Positions 54,444 to 64,000 of a stretch of 64,000 nucleotides of DNA are shown here, one piece after another. The notes below the pieces were generated by a model that worked only from the letters and a program-made list of their open reading frames with translations, was not told the DNA's origin and made no database searches. Source of the DNA: Parietaria judaica (Eukaryota > Streptophyta > Magnoliopsida > Rosales > Urticaceae); the NCBI GenBank assembly GCA_954871525.1, contig OX940863.1:39728501-39792500 (forward strand). The letters are read 5' to 3'. A program made the translations under genes and the position numbers. The number at the start of each line of letters is the position of its first letter. The first letter of the stretch is position 1.

Positions 54444-57200
54444 TGTTAGGCATATTGCCCTTAAACAATGTTTTATTTACCTATTGTAAAAGTTTATGAC
54501 GTCACTCTTAATAAAGAAGGCACTTATTATGATAATCTTTTTTATAGTTCTTTATGTATAATCGAATGTTTATCCATAGTTCATAATGGAATGCAAATTG
54601 TAATCTATCCATCACACAAGAGTCAATGTGAGGAAGAATTGATAGATGCAATAAATGAACCTAAATGTATCCGTGACTTAATTAAGCGGGTGAGAGCCTC
54701 TTAATTGATAAAGTCATTAATACGACTAAATGGAGAAAATCCTATTCTGGATAGATATGCGTGTCATACCCATTAAGTGTATTAAGTACGAAGTGTCTTT
54801 GTACTGGATAGGACTTGACTAAGTTCTGAAAGTTGCTCAACTAAGACCGTCACTGACAACTTTGAACTAAGTCGTAAAAGATGATCAAATGGTAATTAAT
54901 CTAAATCCTGAAGTGATCTTGAACCCTGACTGTTAGCTTGATTGAACCCTGACTGTTAGCTTGATTGTTCTTTGATTTGCTAGTTAAAGAACACAACATA
55001 ACGTTGTTCCCAAAGCCGCTATATTGGGAACATGATAGTCGACATGGAATGGTAGCTCGATGACATATATGGATATCACATAGCTTTTTACTAAGTCAAG
55101 ATGATTCCCGGAATTGTCGTTCATGAGAAGTAGTACGGGACTCATGCGCAGCTTACGTCTCGAAATCGTAAGTGAGTCGTCTACAATACCACCGATGGAA
55201 TTCAGGAAGAAAAGCACTAAGGGGCTAAACGGTAAAACGCCTGCTCAAGTGTGAATCATCAAGTGAAAGATTAATCACTGAAATTTGATTATATCACTGG
55301 ACACCTTAAGATATAAGGAATATATTATTCGCATCACTAAAGAGTACAGATTCGGGTTTTTAGTGGAGTAACACCGGAGTTAACTGATTAATCCATTGGA
55401 GCTTAAGTGATGTGGGTCCATGGTCCCCAAGATAGCTCTGTAAAGGACCAATCGTACAATTAGAATATTTGTTATTCTAATTTATGATAGAACAATTGAA
55501 ACTGAAGCTTGTGTCAAGTTTTGGAAAGTTTCAAAAAGTTGCGGCAAAAGTACCTAAAGTTTTGCCAAAGAAATAGCTGATCGGAAAAAGTCAAACTGGA
55601 ATAAATTGTCAACATCAATGTTGTAGTAAAATAAATTCTAAGAGTTTTTTCTTCTATGATTTTATGTGTAAAATCTACAGATAAAAAGATATGAATTATA
55701 TATCATAACAAAAGGTTATGTTAATTCATGAGAATTACTTAAAGATAAAATTAATGGGCTAGGTCCATTGGGTTTAATCTTAGCTAATAGTAAGAGAGGA
55801 AATTCGACCAAGCCTTGGTGGATAAGCCCACTAGGTATTTTCCTTATCATATTTTAATAAAAGATTAATTATGTTAATTATCATGATAAACATATAAGGC
55901 AAGATTTTGAATCATGGAAATTACCAAGCTTCGTTACCAAGCAAGAGATGGCGATTTCAAGCATGAATGAAATCGAAATTTATATGTTATGATAATTTGT
56001 GATACTAATTAATTATATACAAATATGGTATTAATATAAATTAAATAAGTAAGAATCATATCATGAATATTAATTATGCATGAATCATAAGAACTTGATT
56101 TGCAAGTTTTAAATAAAGATTTATAATGCATGAGAATTAATATTGATTGATTCATGACATTATTTAATTGATAGGTTATTTACAAATAAGGGAAAGATTG
56201 ATAAATCATGTGTCACCTAATTTGATTTAATTAGAATTAATTTTTGATTAAAAATAATGTTAGAAATCGACAACACCTATTCATGGAATGGGATTGGATT
56301 TCTTGGTATTTATTATAATTAAAGAAAATGTATTCCCTTGATTAAAATATGATGAAATCGAATTTTATCAAATATGGTAGGTATTTGATTTTCATGATAC
56401 ATATTTAAATCATATGAAATTAAATCTTAGGTATTTCAATCATCATAATTTCGAACTCCTATCTAAATGGGAAGGTTGGAATTGATTCTTGATTGATTTA
56501 TGATTAACACTAATTAGGGTTGATTGTTTTGTAATTGACACTAATTAAGGTTAATTGATTTATCTAAAATTGGAAGTTATGTGTACATGCCTTTTACTAT
56601 AAATACAAGGCTTAAGCATCACATTTCAATACCACTCTCATAAGCAAAAGTCGAGCTCTCTCTCTCTCTCTCAAAGAAACTCTCGAATTCTCTCTCTCTC
56701 TATCTAGAAATCGGCTAGGCTAGAAGCAACGAAGTTCCGTCAAACGAAGCCCACGCTTTGTGTACGAGGAAGTTCTAGAGAATATCCCGGAAGGCTTTGG
56801 GAGTTTCCTTGTCGTTTTAGAAGTCGTGCGGAAGCTCTGCTCAACCTCCCTAGGCGCATTCTCAAAGGCCGGCGGAAGCTCTGCCCAAATTCAGAAAGCG
56901 CAGTGGAAGTCATCGTGAGAAATAGGTACGGCCTTATGCATTGGGTAAATAAATGCAAAACCATTTTATTCCTTTATTTATTTCCTTGACTAGAATTAAT
57001 AATTACGTGTTTGAATAAATAACTAATTACTTAACCGATCGAATCTGTGTTATCTTGGTGCTCGATCTAGAAAAGGAAGTAATTTCGGAAAGTGTAAAAT
57101 GGGTCTTTCCGTGTAAAAACAAATTTTTTAAAGGTTACCCCGATGGATCGAGGGCCTACCCGAGATATGACGGAAGGGACATTAAATATTTTCCCCAACA
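54444..57200 (+). repeat. 3' LTR of the copia element
   Basis: 2757 bp, TGTTAGGCATATTG...TTTTCCCCAACA, right after the purine-rich GTGCAAGTGGGAGAT. It aligns with the solo LTR at 36079-39037 in reverse. A 24-bp duplication (GAACCCTGACTGTTAGCTTG twice, about 54920-54966) and CT microsatellites (56656-56700) near the presumed transcribed region are visible. It ends within the antisense ORF of a third Tat element. Confidence 0.85.
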
Positions 57201-59279
57201 ATGTCACCCTCAGCCGGAGGAAGCACCTGAAGAGGAATCGGAGCATACGCATCTGCCTCATCAACATCGACGAAGCCACCCTGCGAATCTGTAATGAAGC
57301 CCCTCGAGATCCACTGCTGAGACTCTGTGAAGAAAGGAAGACCGCCCTTCTTCACCAACTCCAAGATCAGGCTACCAAAAGCCCCCGAACCAGACGTATG
57401 CTCATATGGCGGATGCAGCAGTCGAGAGCAGAAGTCAGGCAGAGACGAACCAAGCAGAGATGCCGAAGCCTAAACCCATTGACGACGCCATTTGGGATCC
57501 ACCCTGCAACGAGGTAACTCCAGACGAACATACAACAAAGACATAAGATATTCCCCAGCTTCCGGGGCACCACAGTATAAGCAAAAAGCGGTGCGAAGCT
57601 CTTCGACCGTCAGAGGACGACGAGAATGAACCCGCCAAGCCGAGAAGCACGTCGCCAAGATACGAAAGGATCCCAGCGCAACCTGGAAGGCCGGCACACC
57701 CAACGACACCAAAAGATCACGGATGAACGGCCGAAGAGGAAGGCTCATCCCCTGACGAAGACTCTCCAAGTGGAATGGCAGAAAACAAGGGACATGATCA
57801 CTAGGAAGCTCGCCTGCAGCAGGAACTCGAAGACCGGCGAGATACGACAATCCATGAAGAGCAAGGAAGGACGTCGAAGCAAAATCAGAGACTTGGCTGC
57901 GCACTTTCAACCTAGGAGAGAAGGCCGAAACGCGGTAGCGACGTTGTCTGAGCGTCTCATTAGCAGGATGACCCTCGCCAGCGGCAATGCCCACGATGGT
58001 AAGACTCTCGCCTGCAGCTCCTTCTTCAGCAACGGACGCCTCATCGGCAAAGTCTGCGCCAACGCCCTGCTCCTCGACGACATCGGACGTATCGACATTA
58101 GCAGACTCTACGTCGGAGGCATCATCAAGGACCGAAGGCTCAGAGCCATGCTCGCCAGGAGATCCGCCGCAAGCTGCCAAGCCACCTGAAAATTAGTATG
58201 TCCAGGAGATTCAGAAGACAAAACGCTCTCCGTCGGAGCCGACGACAAAAGACGAAGCAACACTGAGAGATCCTTATCGAGCCCGGAGACCGGCACACTT
58301 GGCCCGGGATTGATAATTTCCTTTGCAGGAGATAGCCCCGGCGCCGACGAGCCCAACGCAAAAATCGGATCAGCAATGGAAGTCTCGAAGCCCTCGAAAT
58401 CAAAGTTTCTGTCAAAATCGGGTTCCGCCACCACTTTTGGCGTCCCTTTCACCGGAGCAGGTTCGCCGGAGGTGAAGACGAACTCACCACCTCTAACGGA
58501 CATCACCATTGCAGCCGCATCGCTGTCCAAAGCACCCGCCAAGCCACGGCCCACGCCGATCGCTTTGGGTACCGCTCCAAAGTCCGCGCCAAGCAAGCCT
58601 ACGACCACGCCGACGCACCAGGCGCAGCGCCGCAGAGCTCCACCATGTCAGAAGACGCCAACGAACCTATCCCGGCCGGTCCCGCCATGACGAACGCCCC
58701 GCTGCCCGTGCTGGGAGACTCCTCGCCGAAGGCCACGCGCGCGCAAGGCCTGAAGCCGCCGATCGCCCCGGACCGCATAGGCGTTGCGCCGCCGCCCTCC
58801 GCCACTACAGACACCGACGACTGGGCCCGCCGGAGCACGCCCGCCATGTGGCACGATGCCATGCAGCTCGAGCCATCACCGGGAGCAGCGTCGATTCTGA
58901 GTTCTCCCACGCCGAGTTTGGCTTCCTCCACGACGCTCGCCGAAATTTCAATTCCCGCGCCATCACCTACATCAAAAATATCTTCAAGGCTCAATGCCCA
59001 ATCATTCAAGATCGTCGGAACACCGTCAAAGGTGACTGGAGTTTCCTCCACATCCAAAAATAGAAAGTCCGGTGAGAAAATGAACTTACCGGACTCTTGG
59101 ACGTCGTCACAGAGATCACCACCACCAATCCCGCCATAGAAAGCCATCATCACCATGAGCAATGGAAACGCAGCCGTCAAAGCTCTCCAGAGAAGTGCAA
59201 TTCGCGATTTTGGAGAAGGAGGAGGAGGGAGAAAAGCCAAAAACCCTAAGTGGTATTTATGAGGTAATATTTTTCTCAT
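57201..59279 (-). pseudogene. Antisense ORF of a third Tat element, interrupted by the copia insertion
   Basis: On the minus strand three overlapping open segments in successive frames (59279-58599, 58608-58108, 58180-57470) plus 57364-57201 give one degraded protein. It has a glycine/acid-rich N-terminal part, then a block LPFHLESLRQGMSLPLRPF...LLVSLGVPAFQVALGSFRIL. That block parallels the PF04195-type LRFPIPELILRYLSYLGVS...SIRIL of element 1. Introns or frameshifts cannot be told apart. The coding sequence runs directly into the copia LTR end at 57200, so the copia element landed inside it and the C-terminal half is displaced or lost. Confidence 0.55.
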
Positions 59280-60046
59280 TTCCCTTTATTAAATTTCAAA
59301 TTTTCTAAGTCCATGCAACCCAAAAATCACACAAACTAGGCCCACAAAGCTGATGTTTGATTTTTAAGTGGTCAAAAACGATCAAAAATGGGTTTTTATA
59401 CGTTTTTAAATGAAAAAAGGCTATTTTCAAATGTTATTGAAAGAACCTTGGAAATTAAACTATGGAACTTTATAAGTTACATTTTTAATTTTCAAACATA
59501 AAAACCTAATTAAAATTATTTTTCCGGGTTTTCATGAATTATCTACTTATTTACGGTCTTTATTACAATTAAAAAATTGGGCATTAATTAAGAAACTTGT
59601 TAAAGTTTTAAAATTAATGCGTAATTATTATTTTCAAGTTACTCATGTACTTTCACATTTATTATGTCACTTGATTTTATTTATTTATATTTGGATTTAT
59701 TTTCGGAGTTCATAATTAATTTAAAAGGCCTTTATTTTACAAAGTACGCCTATGAACCTCCAAAAATCCAAAAATCAAATAAAATCACAAAAAAGTGACC
59801 TTTGACCTATTTAATCATTCGCTTATGTCTTCGACTATGCTCGAATTATTTCAGGCTTATTTACACAAACATTTTCGAAAATATTTTAGAAAACCCAGTT
59901 AAATGAAATTTACAGTTCCTTGGGAGGACGGAGAGGAGACTAAAATCTCTGACAACCCGGATCCTCGCCAAATAACACAAGTTACCTTAAGTTTTAGAAG
60001 AAAAGTTTCTTGCGCAATACAATTACCCAAGAAATTGGGGGGTTAA
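59280..60046. other. Region between the antisense ORF and the third Tat element's LTR
   Basis: AT-rich and non-coding, with the upstream region of the antisense ORF on the minus strand. Two purine-rich tracts (GGGAGGACGGAGAGGAGAC, 59931-59940 on, and AGAAATTGGGGGGTTAA, 60030-60046) are candidate polypurine tracts. The second directly precedes TGTTATATG. Confidence 0.4.
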
Positions 60047-60220
60047 TGTTATATGCATTTTTTGGAACATTTAAAAATTGGGCTTATTTTGGCAAAAAAG
60101 TCAAAGCCCATCAACAAAAGTTAAAACCCACCGGCGAAGCCAGAGACCAGAGGCCCACGAACCAAGATATTGGCGAGGCCCGGAGTCAAAAAGACAAAGA
60201 AGACAAAATCCTTGAAAGGC

Positions 60221-60450
60221 ACCTCGCCTGACAAGGTACCCTGGCCTGACGAGGTACCTTGCCTAACAAGGTACCATGGGCCGACGACCCTGGCCTGACG
60301 AGGTACATTCCCTGACAAGGTACCATGTCTCGATGACCCTGGCCTGGCGACGTACCTTGTCTAACAAGGTACCACGGCCCGACGAGCTCCTCGCCTGACA
60401 AGGTACCCTCGCCCGACGAGGTACCTTGCCCGACGAAGACCCTGGCTTGG
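60221..60450. repeat. 49-bp minisatellite with paired KpnI-type palindromes
   Basis: Three exact-length units (60239-60287, 60288-60336, 60337-60385) and partial copies on both sides. Each begins CCCTGGCCTG and carries GAGGTACCTTG and ACAAGGTACC, which are reverse complements, so each unit can fold into a hairpin. Confidence 0.9.
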
Positions 60451-60924
60451 CGAGCATCCTCACCACAGCTTGACAAAGGAATAACTTACAATTATTCCAC
60501 ACGACGAGGAGATCCAAGCTCACGAAGATCCCCGGGAAATCCCCTAGATTCCCCCGGATTCAACATATAAACTCGCGGACACCCAGAAGACATCAAAGAC
60601 GAACTAAGAAGCACCGACGAGCCCTTCGACAAGGCTAGGAGCTGCGGAAAACCCCCTCTAACAGAGGAGAAATTCGCAGGCCCCCTTTGTGCAATTTCAG
60701 GGAATTGGTTTTCCTATAAATAGGAGCCTTCCCCTCCTCACTTCCACACTCACTCACAGCTTTCTCCAGAGCTTCTCTTTCTAGCTTTCTCTCTCTAAAA
60801 ATTCAGTCTCTTCTCCAGCGAGTATTGAGCGCTCGCTGGTAGAGGCTCGTCTGAGAAGAGATCTAGAGTAGAGTCTCAGCCTCGATAGGAGGGTTGTTCG
60901 ACGAGTCGACGAAGGAGTCCCTCG

Positions 60925-61052
60925 TCAGGTTAAGGCCCTCGCCACAACGAGCACGCCAACACCGACGAGGTCGACAAGGAGCATCCCTCGTCAGGTTAAG
61001 GCCCTCACCACAATGAGCTCGCCAACACCGACGAGGTCGACAAGGAGGATCT
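60925..61052. repeat. ~65-bp tandem duplication in the third Tat LTR
   Basis: Two adjacent copies of CCTCGTCAGGTTAAGGCCCT...GCCAACACCGACGAGGTCGACAAGGAG with few differences. Confidence 0.8.
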
Positions 61053-61161
61053 CACGCCGGTAATACCCTCGCCGCTCGGCCTAGGGTCACCCCCTCACCG
61101 CCAACATCGGCACTTCCGACGAGTCAAACCACATCGTCATTCACCCGCCATTTATCACTAA

Positions 61162-61212
61162 CCCTGAACTACGTGGGACTTGATTCTCTTAAACTGAGAT
61201 ACGTAGGCAGCC
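61162..61212 (+). promoter_or_regulatory. Conserved stem-loop motif (copy 3)
   Basis: Plus strand: CTGAACTACGT, GGGACTTGAT, inner stem TCTC-TTAAACT-GAGA, then TACGTAGGCAGCC. The outer CTACGT/ACGTAG pairing is identical to element 1, while the inner stem differs but remains complementary. Confidence 0.6.
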
Positions 61213-61577
61213 TCGCCCAACCATAAGCGACGGAGGACGGGCCTGATCTACCTTTTTTTGCAGGTCTTCCCTCGCCATAGGAGCTCGCCAAGGAAGGGAA
61301 ATCATGAAGAATCATCAAGACCCAAGGACTTCCCCCCAATGTGGAGCTCACCAAGGACTTCTCCTCGACGAGGAGTTCACCAAGGAAGGAAGTTTGCCAA
61401 GGATCGCCAAGAACAGCCCGGAGACTCATCCAAGACGACGGATTCGCCTCTAGCTTTGACGATCATCAGTCAACCCGCATTGACTCAGCATGCAATTATC
61501 CAGGTGTTCAGCAGGTCTAACTCGGGACCCAAACCTTCAATCCGACTCTAAGTTAAAGCCATTTTTACACATTAACA

Positions 61578-63350
61578 ACGGTCATCCACCTGGGCTCGTC
61601 TTTGGTGTTGATGGTGAGGAGTTCCTCGTAGCCATATGCTTCGTCGTGAGCTTTCTCCTATACTTCTTCCTTCTTGCTTGTCATTGCTTAAGCTAGGGTA
61701 GCTGCTTTGTGGTTGGACATTTTGGGGATCCAGGTGACGTCGTACCATGTCAATGGCTTGAGGCGGCTTATATCTTCTTATAGCTGTGTCAATATGCTTT
61801 ATTCCTTCATCGGAAGTCCGCCGTTCATCTAGTTTGCGATCGCCTGTGAGTTGCAATGTACCTGTAAATTCTTCACGGCGAGCCTTTCTGCGTGTTCAAG
61901 CCGGCGAGTAGCGGTCCACATTCTGCTTCATCGTTCCAGATTTTGAACTCAAATTTGATTGCGTACTTCTACTTTTCTCCTTGAGGGCTGGTGATGACGA
62001 TTCCTACTCTTGCGTTGGTGTCACCGGTGATTCCGTTGATGTTCATGCTCCTGCGTTAACATCTTGCCGACGAGGCGTTTATACGTCGCGTAGTCGGGAG
62101 ATTCTTCTGGTTCGGCACTGGTCGTCTTCCTTGCATGGTCCAGGTTCTTCTCGTATCGTCGTAGGAAGGCGAACATCTCTCTCAGACCGATAACGATCGC
62201 TGGATTTCTTGCGTCTCCTTCTGCGCTTCTTGTGCTGGCGAGGTGAAGATTGTTGACTCCTTTGCTGATGGCGGCGACTGTTGCTGAGGCTGTACTTCGT
62301 CGTACTCCTTTCGTGTAACAAGCCCGTGACTCAGTTTGACTTCCTCGCATGACTCCGATTCCACTTGGTATCAAGAACTTGACGAGTAGTGATAGATGAA
62401 TGTCACAGCTTGAAGCTAGTTGAGCGTGGGCCTCTCGATGATGACGTTGTATGACGAAGGCATGTCGACGATGGGATAGCTCACCATTCGAGTCATTCTA
62501 GGTCCGTCTTTGGCCCTGAAGGTCATCGGTAGTTCGATGGAGCCTTCTGTCGTCACGCGTTCTCCTGTAAAACCAAATAATGGCGTGCAAATTGGGCTGG
62601 CAATGATTCAGTCCAAGTTCATCTTGTCGAAGGTCGCCTTGAAGATTACGTCGGCTGAGCTTCCGTTGTCCATGAGTATCCTCCTTACCATGTTGTTGGC
62701 GATCAACGCTTCGACGACAATAGCGTCGTTGTGCGGGTGGTGGATGGTGAGAGCTTCGTCTTCGATAATGGTGATAGCTTTGCCAGTGCGGATTGGAGGT
62801 GTTGTGCCCATCAGGTTAACCTCATTTGGCGACCATCCTATCTCTGTTGCGCGTGCGTAGGCTCGTCTTCTTTGGCCTGAGTATCCAATTTGTTGTCCTC
62901 CTAAAATTGTTGATACGACGTTCAGCGGGGTTGCGGCAATGGCTTTTCCTCGGTCGTCGCCTTGAGGTATCGGTTGTGTCATCGTCAAGAGTTGGGGCTG
63001 CATGGCGCTCGTTTCTGCGTGATTTGCCACAAGCTTCTTGACGAACTCCTTAAGATGTCATTTCCTGATTGGGTCTTCAATTTGGTTCCTCAAATGGTAA
63101 CACTACGACGTCATGTGACCATAGTCACGATGGAATTGGCAGTACCGAGTCTTGTCCTTTGCTTGCTTCAGCAGCGGGCAAGGTTCCTTGAACTTGTCGC
63201 CGTGCATGGCGAAGATTTCATCTGGAGTGGTCGTTAGCGGAGTGTAGTTCCTTCTGTCGACGCGGAATGTACCCTTCGTCATCTGACCTCCTTGCGGCTT
63301 CACCATCTAGTATTTGTTGTCGCCGGTACAACTCTTTTTTCCTCTTAGTG
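61578..63350 (-). pseudogene. Truncated fourth Tat element: gag C-terminus, protease, fragment of second RNase H
   Basis: Minus strand. 63306-63040: gag end with knuckle YCQFH...GHMTSYC. 63030-62608 on: a linker and protease with MDNGSSADVIF, then recognisable sequence to about 62400. A short lysine/arginine-rich segment follows. At 62010-61578 a decayed archaeal-type RNase H appears (GIVITSPQGE, CNSQAIAN, NHKAATLA) in shifting frames. RT and the first RNase H are missing, so an internal deletion joined protease to aRNH. Both ends are cut by other elements (the LTR at 61577 and another at 63351). Confidence 0.7.
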
Positions 63351-64000
63351 TAGGATCGTTTTACAACTCCGTTCATAAAAATTTGAACGTATAAATTACG
63401 GCGGAATATAAAAAATTATCAAAGTTTACGTAAAAATGATTTTTCACGTAAGAACTTAACCGCATGTATATTAAAATGTTCATGCATGCTATTTTTTCGT
63501 TTAAAAATTATTCTATGACATTCATGATCACAATCATAAATACTGATATACATGTATATATACATATAATCATATTATCATTATATATACTTATATGTAT
63601 ACACGAAACGAATGTTACCTCTCGTAGCGTAATTGGAGATCGCGTGCGTCTTCTTCGAAGATTCAGATCAAACAACCGCGAGAAGAGTCACCATTAAGAT
63701 CGTAGAACTTTATAGAATATCGAGAGTGGCCTCGTATTGAACTATAGAGCAAGAAATCGAATTTCCTTGTCTACAACAATGGTGGCCGAATTCTAGAGAG
63801 AAAAAGTGAGAGAAAATCTTCTTAGCTTTTGTGAAATGATCTAGTATTTATAGACATTCACCAAACTTAAACACGTGTCAATTTCCCATGCATTCAAGAC
63901 ACTATTTTGAATTCTTCCATGCTTAATTCAAGGTAATTTGAATTTAACTAAGTCAAAGTGTCTAAGATGATGACACATCATAATATACACTTTATTGACT
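63351..64000 (-). repeat. Partial LTR of another retroelement, running off the window
   Basis: TGTAGGATCG at 63351 abuts gag coding sequence. Read on the minus strand, the segment has a TATA box (GTCTATAAATACTAG, about 63843-63857), a CT-rich leader, and ends ...CGATCCTACA, as expected for the 3' end of an LTR, possibly copia-type. Its start lies beyond 64000. TA-rich dinucleotide runs are at about 63550-63600. Confidence 0.5.

Larger units (their letters stand above)
60047..61577 (+). repeat. Probable LTR of the third Tat element
   Basis: Starts TGTTATATG after a G-rich tract and ends ACACATTAACA exactly where coding sequence of another element (61578 on) begins, giving TGTTA...TAACA ends. 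A strong promoter-like segment CCTATAAATAGGAGCC (60712-60727) is followed by a CT-rich leader. The distance from TATA to the end (about 860 bases) is long for R-U5, so the right border may not be the true LTR end. Contains a 49-bp minisatellite, a duplication and a stem-loop motif. Confidence 0.5.

Noticed and set aside
57626..59139. Plus-strand frames of 164-187 codons opposite the third antisense ORF
   Set aside because: Their translations are compositionally biased. The minus-strand frames show the family pattern.

Overview
The window is nuclear DNA of a flowering plant. Its genes have many short GT-AG introns, its closest protein resemblances are to Arabidopsis-type families (dynamin-related DRP1A, PI4K gamma, LEA2/NHL), and over half of it is nested LTR retrotransposons. 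A eudicot is most likely. I cannot name the species. No tRNA, rRNA or CRISPR array was seen. Five host genes stand out: DRP1A-like (548-5593 +, 16 exons), a class-3-lipase-fold alpha/beta hydrolase (6959-8336 +, 3 exons), a single-exon LEA2/NHL membrane protein (23958-24551 +), a METTL17/Rsm22-like mitochondrial ribosome-assembly protein (26350-30877 -, 12 exons) and PI4K gamma (44495-46684 -, 2 coding exons). They are independent housekeeping, trafficking or signalling genes with no operon-like relationship. All exon joins were worked out by eye from splice sites, phase and protein continuity, and every model closes in frame. Retroelement block A (about 9.7-23.2 kb): a complete, very young Ty3/gypsy element of Tat type (10527-22678, minus strand) has two 855-bp LTRs differing at two positions and a perfect 5-bp target duplication (AAATC). 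It has intact gag-pro and pol reading frames and a spliced antisense ORF. It sits inside a solo LTR of a related family in the opposite orientation. Block B (about 31.0-43.9 kb): a palindromic MITE, then a decayed chromovirus 3' end carrying a chromodomain remnant. Into its repeat a second, degenerate Tat element (32067-43785, plus) has inserted, and that is itself split by a 2.96-kb solo copia LTR (36079-39037). Block C (about 47.5-64 kb): a Mutator-type MITE with 9-bp target duplication, a copia element lacking protease and integrase and split by a hAT element with 8-bp target duplication, the antisense ORF and LTR of a third Tat element, a truncated fourth Tat element on the minus strand, and the end of another LTR at the right edge. 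The most interesting signals are in the Tat elements. The two elements where the protease/RT junction can be read keep gag-pro and pol in one frame interrupted by a single TAG followed by CAATTA, which is the known leaky-stop context of tobamoviruses. A second signal is a stem-loop with apparent covariation (CTACGT...ACGTAG closing a variable inner hairpin) at three sites. A third is the near-exclusive C-to-T origin of the alignable stop codons killing the second element, as expected from methylation decay. Unrelated minisatellites sit just downstream of pol in two elements, and antisense ORFs are conserved.
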